Assembly (NCBI GenBank): GCA_016800925.1
Contig: JABCPU010000359.1
Coordinates: forward strand, 1 to 64,000
Length of the DNA stretch: 64,000 bases
Source: Suillus spraguei
Taxonomy: Eukaryota; Basidiomycota; Agaricomycetes; Boletales; Suillaceae
Direction: 5' to 3'
Part shown: piece after piece, positions 11,472 to 22,691 of the stretch
Layout: the number at the start of each line of letters is the position of its first letter
Numbering within the stretch: the stretch's first letter is position 1
Position numbers and translations under genes: made by a program
The notes under the pieces: generated by a model
The model's database searches: none
What the model saw: the letters and a program-made list of their open reading frames with translations, nothing else
Told to the model about the DNA's origin: nothing

Positions 11472-12776
11472 ATGAACACTTCTTCCATGTCCACTTGTGA
11501 CATAAAAATCTGGCGCACTTGGGCCCTGGCTGTCACTCATGAAGCAGGGGAATATACCGAACAAAAATTCCATGCAGAGAAGACTGGAGGAGAACCAGTT
11601 ATACCTTCTCCGAACCTGGACACTGATCTGGTGATGGCGTGCAATCGCTTGGCTGATGTACTCATAAAGGCATATAAAAATCCCAGTGGGTCTTCCTGCA
11701 GATGTTGAAAATTTGTTTGATCATTCAAATTCTTTCATGACAGTTAAGATGCAGATTGATATTGCAAGATATAGCAAATTGATATCCCCAAAGAACACTG
11801 GGCATAATGAGGAGAAAGAGGAGAAGTTGCTTGAGAGGTGTCCTCCTGGCCATGAGGGCACAAAGTTGGTGGACAAACCTGCCACAATTATTGATGCTTC
11901 CGGTACCATCATCGCATGGTACCTCCTGGATGCCCTGACCGAGACCACCCAAGTGTGTAATGTGTAGATTGTTACTCAATGGATATTGAATATCAAATGG
12001 TACCTACAGAAGGAAATTAGGGTGGCCACCGATTTGCTGGGTCCAAGCCTCAAAAAAAGTGTAAAGGCTGATGGCAATTGGCAATATAATCAAGAATGGT
12101 TCAAACAGGGCTCGGAAAATGTTGGGTCAACTCCCGGATGCATCAATTTATCTCCAGCATGGTTTCAACAGGGCCATGAAGTAGGATGTGATGAGATGGT
12201 GATTTCTGGAGTCAAACTCACCAATCCCATAGAATCTGTCAGACCTAGAGGTATCTGCATCATTGAAGGGACCCTCCTCCGAGAATATCCTCAAAGCTAT
12301 TGCAAGGCTGGCAGCCATCGCATCGGCGGCACTCAGGTCATGCATCCTCAGCAGTACTTTGCAGGGTTACGAGCCTTGTCACACCTCGGAGATAAGGCAC
12401 TGAGCAAGGAACTGCCACAGATGCCAGAGACCCTGCAGTACTGGGCATCCATGTTTAACAGCCTCTCCATCATTTCCAATCGGGAAACCCCCAATCATTG
12501 AGACCATTTATTGATTCCTGAATGCTTCAATATTCTCACCACCATGGGGAACTATTCTAATGCTCGGATGAGTATGCCAAGCCTTCAGCTGGAATTCAGG
12601 TATGATTCTGGCTGTATGATTGCATTTTCGGGAAGGATTGTGAGACATGGGTTCATGGAGTAGAAGGGGATCGGATTGCTTGGGCATGGTATATGAGGGA
12701 TTCTGTGCACATTTATGCCAGGGTTCCCTCATGTGGATGGGCTAGGGTCAAAGGCTGCATACTAACCACGGTGTGA
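11472..12776 (+). pseudogene. TET/JBP-family 2-oxoglutarate dioxygenase, broken copy
   Basis: The plus-strand frames follow the fungal TET/JBP order: a leader with EKLLERCPPGHEG, the ASGTIIAWYLLDALT entry strand, PGCINLSPAWFQQGHE, MHPQQYFAGLRALS, WASMFNSLSIISNRETPNH, then LEFRYDSGCMIAFSGR, a RHG histidine, and GDRIAWAWYMRDSVH holding the expected 2OG-binding arginine. Intact members oxidise 5-methylcytosine in DNA. The iron-binding motif should be H-R-D, but the middle codon is TGA (12499-12501), apparently CGA changed by one transition. A base is missing near 12650 (RHG to VHG), and further shifts lie near 11700 and 11960. The KDZ fragment 2 kb away fits the known association of these genes with KDZ transposons in Agaricomycetes. 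Confidence 0.72.
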
Positions 12777-12879
12777 AAGATCAAAGAAGTTAGAAGAGTT
12801 GTTACCCATGTTAGTAGCAACACACAAATACCATGTACCAATTAGAGCATCAACAGTTCTGGAACTCAAGTCGGAAGTC

Positions 12880-13795
12880 GAGCTCCATGAATTGAGTCCC
12901 TAACTCTGAGTATCTTGGGACTCGGGACTCGATACTCGAAATTCGGGACTCAATAATCGATAGTCCGAATTCAGGCTTGACACTCGGGACTCAGCAAAAT
13001 GTGAGACAGCACAATGTGAGGCAACAGACTTTGATCCACACATTTTGAGTGCCAAACCCTGAACCCCAGCAGCCGGCACTCCGGCAGTCGGGACTCGGGA
13101 CTTATAACAATGTGAAAGATATGAATTCACATATAGTAAGTGCCAAACCCCAAATTCCGGCAGCCAGAACTCAGGACTCGGGACTCAGAACAATGTGAAA
13201 GATATGAATTCACATATATTAAATGCCGAACTCCAAACCCCGGCAGCCGGCACTCGGGACTCGGGACTCACAACAGTGTGAAAGATATTGATGCACACAT
13301 GTTAAGTGCCAAATGCCAAATGCCGAGCCCCAGCACCCAGAACTCGGCACTCAGCACTCAGAATAATGTGAAATTTATTGATCCACACATGTTGAGTGCC
13401 AAACCCCGAACCCCGGCAGCTGGCACTCCAGCAGTCAGGACCCGGGACTCATAACAATGTGAAAGATATGAATTCACACATTTTAAGTGCCAAACCCCGA
13501 GCCCCGGCATCTGGCACACGGGACATGGGACTCAGAACAATGTGAAAGATATTGATCCACACAATGTGAGTGCTGAACCCCGAACTGTGGCACAGATATC
13601 TATTTCGTCTCAAATCTTGAGTGCTGAACCCCAAACCATGAAATTCAGTAGTCCACAATTTTGGGGTTTGGAGTTCAGTACCTAAGATTCGTGACTTGCC
13701 ACTCAGAAATATGTGAGGCAATCTTGCCATTCGGAAGTCGAGTCCCATGAATTGAGTCCCAAACTCTGAGTACCTCGGCACTCGGGCATTCGCCA
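12880..13795. repeat. ~85-bp repeat array, left orientation
   Basis: At least six units with a period of about 83-91 bp share AATGTGAAAGATATGAATTC (positions near 13107, 13190, 13273, 13362, 13453, 13537), then AAGTGCCAAACCCCGA and CGGCAGCCGGCACTCGGGAC. The same family occurs inverted at 16020-16672. Confidence 0.8.
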
Positions 13796-14071
13796 CTCAG
13801 CATTTGGGATTTAGGACTCTACATCCAGATCTTGAAATCCAGTCCTCGAAATCCGGAACAAAATATTCGGGAGTCAAGACAATCATTTGGACAGAATATA
13901 ATATTTTACATCATGTATGAAATGAAGACCTCTTTAATCTAAACACAGTGAAGAGGACTCCACTCCCCTGCCTCTCTTCAATCTCTGTAGCATGTCAGGG
14001 TACATCTTCACCTCTGCCATCTTCTCATGGATACCCTCATCTTGCTCCTCCATCAATGCTACCAGGCGTGC

Positions 14072-14706
14072 TCAAATCATCTTAAGTCCCATCACTGATG
14101 GGCCTGATGAGTCATTTACCTCCTCAGGAAGAACCAAGCCATCATCCTCAACTCCATTTTCCATCCAATGCTGGTAGTGAACGACACAGGACCTCATGAT
14201 TTGACCCCATTGCCATGGTTCATTCAGAATTTCGGTGTGCCCCATCCAGGATGGATGTCCCAGAGCTGCAACATCATCAAACTGACATAGGTGGGATGAA
14301 AAGATGTGGTCTGGAACAGTGTTCCAGGTGAGCATGGGATACAATGTCAGGATATGAGCGACGGGGCTTGGAACAACAGAAACAATGTTCCTTGCAGCTG
14401 AGTACTGCAGGAGTGGCGTAACAAATGTCTGTTGGAAATCTCAGCATTGCCCACCAAAGTCAGCCGGTCATCCGGTCATCAGTTACTTACATTGATCTCC
14501 CATTGCAGCCTGGCTTTAAAGTACATGATCTGGGCAGAAGAGGGAGGGTTGTTAGCAGCCTCCATCTGATATTGAGAGATACATGCGCAGATGTGCGATG
14601 CAGCCATATTCAAAGTACAAGAAATATCTTGAAGGTTCAGCTTCATGGGTTGCCAGTGATTTCCAGTATTTGGAGTGCCAGATGTGGATGCAGGAGTTTC
14701 AGGCAT
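14072..14706 (-). pseudogene. Unrecognised transposon-associated ORF fragments
   Basis: Two minus-strand frames (14706-14479, 75 codons; 14344-14072, 90 codons) lie between the repeat arrays. The second contains FDDVAALGHPSWMGH, NEPWQWGQIMRSCV and an acidic DDGLVLPEEVNDSSG segment. I associate this general pattern (a HPSWL then PWxWGxIM core) with uncharacterised proteins near Agaricomycete transposons, but I cannot assign a function. They may be exons of one decayed gene. Confidence 0.35.
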
Positions 14707-14882
14707 GGCTAATGCAAGAGTGTGATGCTGGGAATGAAACTGACAGATGGTGAAGAGCTGATGATATGAGTCACTGATGGATGGATTAGAAATTCAAACT
14801 CCAACATGGGCTGACCCAGACAATTCCCGGGACTCAATGTTTGGGTGTCACACTCATTAAGTGATTCATCCCCTGACAAAGA

Positions 14883-15700
14883 TACATTAATCCCAGGCTG
14901 AGGACATGCCGGGCAAAATAATGCAAGATCTCCTGCATTCGGGATGTCAGAACGATGGCCATAGCCATGCCATTTCATGGTCTTCAACTGCCTCCACTGT
15001 TGAGCGACTCTCATGAGCTCTCTGTATCGATCCTTGCCATGGCCTTTGTCAACATAATGTCCTTTAGATGAAGCAAGAATAGCATTACCAGAACAAGGTG
15101 TGGAAACATGCTCAGAGTCATTTGCCGGAGCTTGCTGTAATATTTCATCGCGGAGGTGTCGCATTCAAGGTTGTCCAATAGAAAATTATCCAGCACTCTG
15201 AAGGTAAACATGGTCTTCGGCCTGTTAAACGATGCAGGGAAAAATCCATGCCGAAACATTTGAATGTCTGAACTCATGGCATTTGGACAATCACAGCATC
15301 GAACCTCAAGGCGGTGAACTCTGGACTTGTCAATGATGACCATGGTGTTTTCCTTCGGCTGGAAATCAGGTCCCGACACAGATGGAAGATCTTCAGGCTC
15401 AAGCTGGTCTTCAGGTTCATCTCCTTCAAACAAATCCCACCTATCTGCGAGCACCGGACATTGTTTGCCATCATGCCCAAGGTGTATGGTGAGTCCCAGA
15501 TGAGTGAGACAACTCTGCTCGAAGAATTGACCATTCCATTGACTGATCCAGTGGAAAGGATTGCAACGATGTTGACTCCTGCAACAGCCCATGCAATAGA
15601 GAGGCTTGTCAAGACAATCTTGACATTTGTAGACCCCATCCTGGTTTCAGATGATGCATCTCCTGTCTTCTGGTGGAGCTTCTCGATCCAGGAGGTGATG
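14883..15700 (-). pseudogene. KDZ transposase N-terminal CxC2 cysteine-cluster module
   Basis: The minus strand encodes the cysteine-cluster region that precedes Kyakuja-Dileera-Zisupton transposases: YKCQDCLDKPLYCMGCC, then CNPFHWISQWNGQFFEQS, LGLTIHLGHDGKQCP, VHRLEVRCCDCPNA, FFPASFNRPKTMFTFRVLD, NLECDTSAMKYYSKLR and, after a frame change near 15080, DRYRELMRVAQQWRQLK, MKWHGYGH and LALFCPACPQPGINV. The last motif normally leads into the transposase core, but no core (W-D-G-N-F-type catalytic segment) follows, so this copy is truncated. A stop precedes the first cysteine motif. It lies between inverted repeat arrays and near the TET/JBP relic. Confidence 0.75.
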
Positions 15701-16019
15701 CAGATATGATTCCTGCCTTGGCAGCCATTGCCTGAGGTAGTCATTTTGACTCTGCATTTTTTATATTTAGCTATAGTTTGAATGACACTCCAACATTTAA
15801 CATGAACTTGCCATGGTTTTTGGGAGTTGCAATGGCTCAAATGAGCCTTGATCTTGCTTGTAAGTATTGTCAGGAAAGTCATCCCAAGGAGGTGGTGCCT
15901 GAACAGGCTGAAGTGTTGGTGATTCTGGGGGAGAGTGAGGCATGGACCTGTAGGCTCGTTGTCTCGTGCTTGCAAGTGGAACCTTGACCCAAATCTGAGC
16001 CCCAGGTGTGGGTGCAGAG

Positions 16020-16672
16020 TACCGAAACTAGAAACTCGAGATTCGAGACAAAACAGACATCTACCAAAAATGTGTGGATCAAAGTTTTGTTGTTGCCTGA
16101 CATTTGTCTGAGTCCCGAGGACAGAACCCTGAAATTGTGGACTCCTGGATTTCGGGATTTGGGGTTCGGCACTTGAGATTCAAGATTTGAGACAAAAAAG
16201 ATATCTACCAAAAATGTGTGGATCAAAGTCATTTTATTGCCTAACATTTTTTTCGGTCTCAAGTGCAGAAGCCTGAGTACTGAACCCCGAACCCCTAAAT
16301 AGTAGACTACCAGAGTTCGGAGTTTGGGGTTCGGCACTTAGAATGTGTGGATCAATATGTGTCTATTGCCTCACATTATTCTGAGTCCCGAGTCCCGAGT
16401 GCTGGGTGCCGGGGTTCAGGGTTCAGCACTGACAATATGTTGATCAATATCTTTTACATTATGAGTACCAAGTCCTGAGTCCCAAGTGCCGGGTGCCAGA
16501 GTTTGGGGTTCGGCACATAAAATATGTGGATTGATATCTTTCACATTGTTATGAGTCCTGAATCCCGATCCCCGAGTGCTGGGTGCTGGAGTTCAGGGTT
16601 CGGCACTCAACATGTGTAAATCAATATCTTTGTATTGCCTCACATTGTTCTAACTCCTGGGTGCTGGGGTTC
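16020..16672. repeat. ~85-90-bp repeat array, right orientation
   Basis: Units carry AATGTGTGGATCAATATCTT, TCACATTGTTATGAGTCC and GGTTCGGCACTC, which are the reverse complement of the unit at 12880-13795. Copies start near 16060, 16208, 16338, 16430, 16518 and 16606. Confidence 0.8.
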
Positions 16673-16674
16673 AG

Positions 16675-18479
16675 TGTAAAGATACAACCTAGCCTGGGCT
16701 GTAGATAAACCACTGCCTAAACTAGTATGTGAGTCTTGCACTCCATCTAGTCTGCTTCACTTGTAAGAACAAGAGTGTTTGACCCTTAAGGGAGATGCCT
16801 ATTAGTATGGTCAAGTTCGAGTCTAACTTATGTGCAAAACAAGCATTGAGGTCAGCAGTAAGTTGCTGTGGTCAGCGATGATACCGCCAGAACTAGCATC
16901 ATGTGTAGTGGTGCTACTGTGGTCGAGATAAGGTCAGTAGCAGTTGCATCGAGTGAGCGATGTCGAGCGGTGATATCAGCGGTAGCGTAAAGTAGCGAGC
17001 GGTGCAAAGGAACAGTAAAGAAGTCCGTGGTACTTTCAGTGGTAAAGTAGCAGTGCATGAGAAGTTCAGTCAAAGTAACAGTCAAAAGTCCAGTGGTAAT
17101 GGAGAACGAGCGTGATAGATTAACAAGCAATAAGGAAACTTTAAAGACTATGTCCACTACTGGGTAGATCCAGAGCTAGACAATAATCCTGACCTATAGT
17201 ATGTGCAATGGTGTAAAATCAGGTGCCTCTATCGCACGGGGTATGCGGTGCTTATATCCTAAATTGTATGTACTCGGAATACTCTAGGTGAGATCAGTAG
17301 TGCTGGAGTGTAGTAACCGCCGCAAGTAAACATAGCATGAGGCAACATGCAATAAGGCTTGCCGTGGAATCAGTGATAACGAACAGAAAACAAACAAAGC
17401 ACCAAATGGAGCTATGCGGACACGGCAAGGACATGGAAGGACATCGGTACATGGAACAAGGTGCGGCAGTCAGTACAGTGTGCGGTAAGCATGGGATGCC
17501 ACTGGTACTGCTAAAGGGGTAAGATGGTGTAATGAACATATTGGTGCTGGGCTTAAAACCCCATATTTTGACACTCGTCTCACGTCTACAGGAGTTACCA
17601 CTTGTCCATGGCCGTCTTACCCCTTTAGCAGTACCGGCGGCATCCCACGCTTACCGCACACCATACCAACTGCCGCACCACGTTCCACATACCGATGTCC
17701 TTCCATGTCCTTGCTGCGTCTGCATAGATCCATTTGGTGCGTAGTTTGTTTTCTGTTAGTTATCACTGATTCCACAGCAAGCCTTATTACATGTTGCCTC
17801 GTGCTGCAGCGCCTCGCGCTATGTTTACTTACGGCGGTTACTACACTCCAGCGCTACTGATCTCGCCTAGAGTATTCCAAGTACATACGATTTAGGATAT
17901 AAGCACGCATACCCCGCATGATAAAGACACCTGATTTTACACCATTGCACGTACTATAGGTCAGGATTACTGTCTAGCTCTGGATCAACCCAGTAGTGAA
18001 CATAGTCTTTAAAGTTTCCTTATCACTTGTTAATACATCATGCTCGTTCTCCGTTACCGCTGGACTTTTGACTGTTACTTTGACTGAACTTCTCACGCAC
18101 CGCTACTTTACTGCTGAAAGTACCGCAGACTTCTTTACTGTTTCCTTGCACCGCTCACAACCTTACCACTACCGCTGAGACCACTGCTCGACATTGCTCG
18201 CTCAACGCAACTGTTACTGACCTTATCTCAACCACGGTAGCACCGCTACATACGACACTAGTTCCGGCGGTATCATTGCTGACCATGGCAACTTACCGCT
18301 GACCTCAATGCTTGTTTTGCACATAAGTTAGACTCAAACTTGACCATACTAATAGGCATCTCCCTTTAGGGTCGAACACTCTTGTTCTTACAAGTGAAGC
18401 AGACTAGACGGAGCGCAAGACTCACATACTAGTTTAGGCAGTGGTTTATCTACAGCTCAAGCTAGGTTGTATCTTTACA
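16675..18479. repeat. 1.8-kb palindrome with TGTAAAG...CTTTACA ends
   Basis: The left arm (16675 to about 17530) reappears inverted as the right arm (about 17605 to 18479), leaving a spacer of roughly 75-80 bp. The outer ends are TGTAAAGATACAACCTAGC and its complement; the inner ends are around TACTGCTAAAGGGGTAAGA and TCTTACCCCTTTAGCAGTA. Arms differ by scattered substitutions and small indels, so both have aged. The TG...CA ends recall an LTR, and two LTR-like units joined head to head would explain the structure. No target-site duplication is evident and no ORF of note lies inside. Confidence 0.75.
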
Positions 18480-18950
18480 GCAGTGTAGAAGCTTGGGGTT
18501 GATGCGATGGATACGGTTGTGTCTTGGTGACTTCTGCCAGAGACGTTTCCAACATTCAGCTGTGGCTTTATGGTGGGCTTGCTTCAGCACTGATATGCTG
18601 AGTGGAAGGGTATTGTAACGCATGAAGTTTGGGAGGGTCTCGACCAGACTGTTGTTCTGACTGCTTTCTGCTGCTCATTTGGCGTGTTTGTCCGCTTCTT
18701 CATTGCTGTGGACGTCTGAGTGGCCTGGAAGCCATCTTAGGGTGACCTGGGAGTTGACGTTATTCCTGACTAGATTGTTTCAGGCGTTCTTGGAAACGAT
18801 CAATTAAGTAGGATCCTGGGTTAGAGTAGAACATCTCACTGGCTTGTATTACTGCTTGGTTATCCACAAAAATTGACAGAGGGTAGGTGATATCCTCTTC
18901 CATTGTGATTAGTTCTGCTGTGATGAGCAAAACTCACGCTGAGCTTGAAA
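18480..18950 (-). pseudogene. LINE RNase H domain fragment
   Basis: The minus strand reads AELITMEEDITYPLSIFVDN (active-site Asp with the DN pair), QAVIQASEMFYSNPGSYLID and, after a shift, RWLPGHSDVHSNEEADKHAK, which carries the late histidine and Asp of RNase H. It is the 3' end of ORF2 of the same LINE, separated from the RT by the insertion; a stretch between the two is also missing. Confidence 0.7.
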
Positions 18951-19856
18951 TGGCACATTTTCGTATAGGTGTCACATGGCTATCATTATCCTTACCTCTC
19001 GGCTTCACCATCCCTTGCAGTGATGTTTTACCATGTGTTACCCCTATCTAACAGTATTGTTCCACACTCTGAAGCCTCGTTGCAGCTTAACAGCTGTACT
19101 GCAGCAACTTTCCTGCAAAGCGGTGATCTTCGGCAATCTCCGCGAACCCATTAGGCATTCACAAGCAAAATTTACCGTCCGTCCTATGTCCATCCAGTCT
19201 TGCTGGTACATGATGTTTTGTAAACTGAAGTGCAGTCTTATTACATGTCTGCTGCGTGTTTATCCTATCCCTTCCATCTCCGTAGCTATTCCTTTCGTAT
19301 AAAATTCCTAGGTACCTGTACTCGTTCCTTACTTCCCTCCTATAGTACACACGGTACTTAGGAATAGTCACCACTACTGTCTCTTACGGAATAAAGTCTT
19401 TTACTGAAGTCACTGTCTCTAAGAATTGCTTTACTGCTGCATGCACTACCACTCTTTCCCGCTTTCCCGCGCTTCACTGCTAGTGCTACCGCTTTCTCAG
19501 CTTCACCGCTACACTACCCTTGTTTTACCACAGAAGTTCCCACGCTTACTGCAGTTTTACCACTGTACTACCGCAGTTTTACTGTTCACGCTACCACTTG
19601 CCTACCGCATTCCCACGCTTACCGCTAGTTTTACCGCAAGTTTCCCACAGACCAAAGGTCACCGCTAGCATCTCACTACCTCCAGCGGCATTCTCACACC
19701 ACAGGTTGGGCATTATTGAACTATACTAACTTAGCATTCCCTTTAGGGTCAAACGTTCTTGCCTTCACAAGTGAAGCAGACTAGGTAGAGTGCAAGACTC
19801 GCATACTAGCTTAGGCCATGGTTTATCTACAGCCCAGGCTAGATTGTATCTTTACA
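18950..19856. repeat. Further copy of the palindrome arm, inside the LINE
   Basis: The right end (about 19725-19856) repeats the end of the palindrome's right arm in the same orientation, including AAGTGAAGCAGACTAG, GTTTATCTACAGCCCAGGCT and TTGTATCTTTACA. The left part is rich in TTTACCGC/CTTACCGC-type repeats. It interrupts LINE ORF2 between the reverse transcriptase and RNase H parts; its left boundary is uncertain. Confidence 0.55.
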
Positions 19857-20205
19857 CCACCGCCCAATAGAGCCTCGTTGTAGGGTATCTGAACCGTCGC
19901 GGAATGAGGGGGTGAACCATAGATCGGCTGCATATAACATCTTGGGTATTGCTACTGCCTGGTAAAGTTGATGCATCAGGCGCAGTGGAAGACCTTTAGC
20001 AGTGACAGATAAACAACATAGCTGAAGTGTATAGCTAATCCCTTTGCCATGGCATTCTCTACTTGTGCGTTCCAGCAGAGTTCTTGGTCAACTATGACCC
20101 CTAGAAACCAATGAGTAGCAGTGAGGCATATTAGTGATCCTTGGATGAACATGTCTGGGCAATTTTGTTGTTTGTTCATGGAGAAATCGATTAGCATGAA
20201 CTTGT

Positions 20206-22452
20206 TCATTTGAACTTGGAGTTGTGAGCTCTGGACCATTCAAATGCACCCCCTAGACATTCAAGCATGTCTGTTAGTATTTCATGAGTTGTTTCGAAGT
20301 CTTCGCCTATGGCTATGAGGGCCGTATCATCTACAAATGCTAGAGTCAGTTCTTTGAGCGCTTGGTTACCTTGGCGTGTGCGGGCGATGTCTACTAGTCC
20401 AGAGCTGTAGATTACATAGAGGATCATCGATAATGGGTCTCCCTGACCTATTCTGTTGTTTATAGGGATCCATTCTGACGTGAAACTGTCGAATTGTAGC
20501 TGAGTTTGGCGCTGTGTTAGTAAATGTTCTGTAAATTCAATTAGCTCTCTTGGGATTCGTTGCATGTGCATATTGTGAATGAGTTGCTTGGTGACTGCAT
20601 TCGGGAAGGCTCCTTCTATATCTAGAAAGAGGATGGAAGCAACTTTGTGGGATCTCCACATGTTCTTGATCGTTTTTTCGAGTAGGTGTAGGGAGTCAGT
20701 TGTAGATTGCCCTGGTCTACCACCAAAGTGAGTCCGTGGTAGTAGCTGATGGTGTTCTATCATAAACATGAGATGCTCTGCAACTACGGCTGTCAGCAGT
20801 TTTCCTAAGGTATTGAGGAGTGCTATGGGATGGTATGCTTTTGGGGTTGCGTAGTTGGGCTTGCCAGGTTTGCATAACACCACCGTTGCAAAGTGCTTCC
20901 AGGGTTCGTAGTATGTGTGATGCGTGAATGCCCCGTTGAAGAGATGAGTTAGATATGGAGCTAGAATGTTAGTACATCATTTATATACTATGTTACAGAT
21001 GCCATCAGGTCCCAGCGCTTTATATCCACTAAGTTTCGCGATCGCATGAGTGACTTCCTCTTGACAGAAGGGAGTGTGAGGTTCAACTTGGTCAGGGTAG
21101 TTTACATCTATTGGTACAGGGTTGTTAGTAGGGGGCGGAGGGAAGAATGACTCAGCTAGGGTGATACTCTTTTCCTGATTGGTGGTGGCCTCCAAGATAG
21201 TGCCATCTGGGTTGCATATACTGAGGGTTGGGATGCAGGTTTTCCTCTGTCCTTGGGGTCTGAAGAGATATATTTATTAGCCATCCAAAGATCATAACCT
21301 TTGATGTCCTCTAGCCATTCTATCCAGTGTTGTTTCTTTGTTGATTCTATTTCTTCCGTGTAGCATTTCTTGATGACTTTGAGATCTTTGTGGCATGCAT
21401 ATTCTGGGAGTCCTCTAAGTTGATAGGCCAGGTGGTTGGCTTCCTTTAGCTGTTTGCATAAGTTAGTGAGATCACGCATCCACCAACATTTTGAATGTGG
21501 GCAGGGATTCGAGTATGGGACTTTGGCTTCCATGGCTGTGGTGATTGCTTGAGTGAGAATTTCATGGCTTGCTGAAATTCCTCTACAGAGGCCAGTGGTG
21601 TAGGTGGGAAGTTCGCTAGTGAGTCGCTGAGGTTTTTGTTGAATGCTTCCCAGTCTGTATCTCTCCAGTTCCTACAAGGTTTGGTCGGAGATCTAATTGT
21701 GTCTAGTTCTAGGATTAGTAAGATCGGGACATGGTCTGTGCAGGGACCACAATGGCTAGGGTCAGTATCACATGAGATGAGCAAGTCTAAGATAGTTTCT
21801 GTTCCCAGAACATTGTCCGGTCTGGTCCAATTTCCAGTAGAGTTTGCTTGGAGGGTGGGTGTACCGTAGGGGAGAAGTTGAATCATTCCGTAGTTAGCTA
21901 TAAGGTCAATTAGTGGATTGGCTGTGGTGTAATTAAATAGGTGATGGTTGTGAATATCTTCCCATAGTGGATGGTGGCAATTGAAGTCGCCCATCCATAG
22001 CATATGGTCCGTGTCCTTGGGGCATAATGTGCTGATGTTGACTTCAAGGAAGGTATCCATGGCCGTGAGCGTGTCCTGGGTATTGCAGTCATTGTATATA
22101 TTGAGTATTGAGCAGCTGCTGTATGGACCTGAGAGTTGTGTGATCACTACATCCGAGGAAGGAAAGGGAATCTGTTTCCAGTAGTTAGTATTAATACAGG
22201 TATTGACTAGGGTGATTGCTCAAGAATGCTGTTGGGGGTTAGTGAGATGGTGTGAGGGGTATAGTACATGCCAATGGTGATTGGCACAGGTATTACAGAG
22301 GAAGTTTATGTAAGGTTCCTGAATCACGATGAGATCCCATTTTTTGGCTAGGTTTTTGTCATTTAGAAGGGATGCTTGGGTGACCATGGAGGCATTGAGG
22401 TTTTGTTGCCAAATTCATAGGCGGATGGGAGTGGAGGGGGCATGATTAGACA
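20206..22452 (-). pseudogene. LINE ORF2: endonuclease and reverse transcriptase
   Basis: From 22452 the frame begins MSNHAPSTPIRL, then a TGA (22415-22417) replaces the arginine of RIWQQNLN. Endonuclease motifs follow: VIQEP (catalytic Glu), ILNIYNDC, MGDFNCHHPLWED, RPDNVLG, CTDHVPI. A second TGA lies at 22220-22222. RT blocks are FGGRPGQSTTDSLH, ILFLDIEGAFPNAV, NRIGQGDPLSMILYVIY and LAFVDDTALIA with the FVDD catalytic pair kept. Frames shift at about 21530, 21160 and 20900. The RT reads on past 20206 as LGVIVDQELCWNAQV to about 19860, where the inserted repeat cuts it. Confidence 0.82.
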
Positions 22453-22691
22453 TGAGTATTTGGGGAGGATAGGTTGCTAGTGTCTGAGTTGTGGTCGCCG
22501 AAGCTACTGGGTAGGGGTGGTGATGAGATGATGGAGTGGGTTGCTTCGTCCTGTGGTCATTGCAGAGATCTTTCATGGTATGGTCGGTTGGGGAGGGCAA
22601 AGGTTGTCTGACAAAGATGTCCGTTGGTAGGGGAAGTGGAGCGTCGAGGGGATGGGTGTGAGGGTGCTGGGGTTTTGGAGGATCGTTGGGG

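Noticed and set aside
13140..13454. 104-codon frame with repeated RTRDS motifs
   Set aside because: It is a translation of the 85-bp repeat array, not a gene.
12880..13795. Possible CRISPR-like array
   Set aside because: Units are contiguous, diverged and lack unique spacers; the genome is eukaryotic.
16668..18485. Target-site duplication around the palindrome
   Set aside because: The flanks TTCAG and GCAGT share only a CAG core; not convincing.
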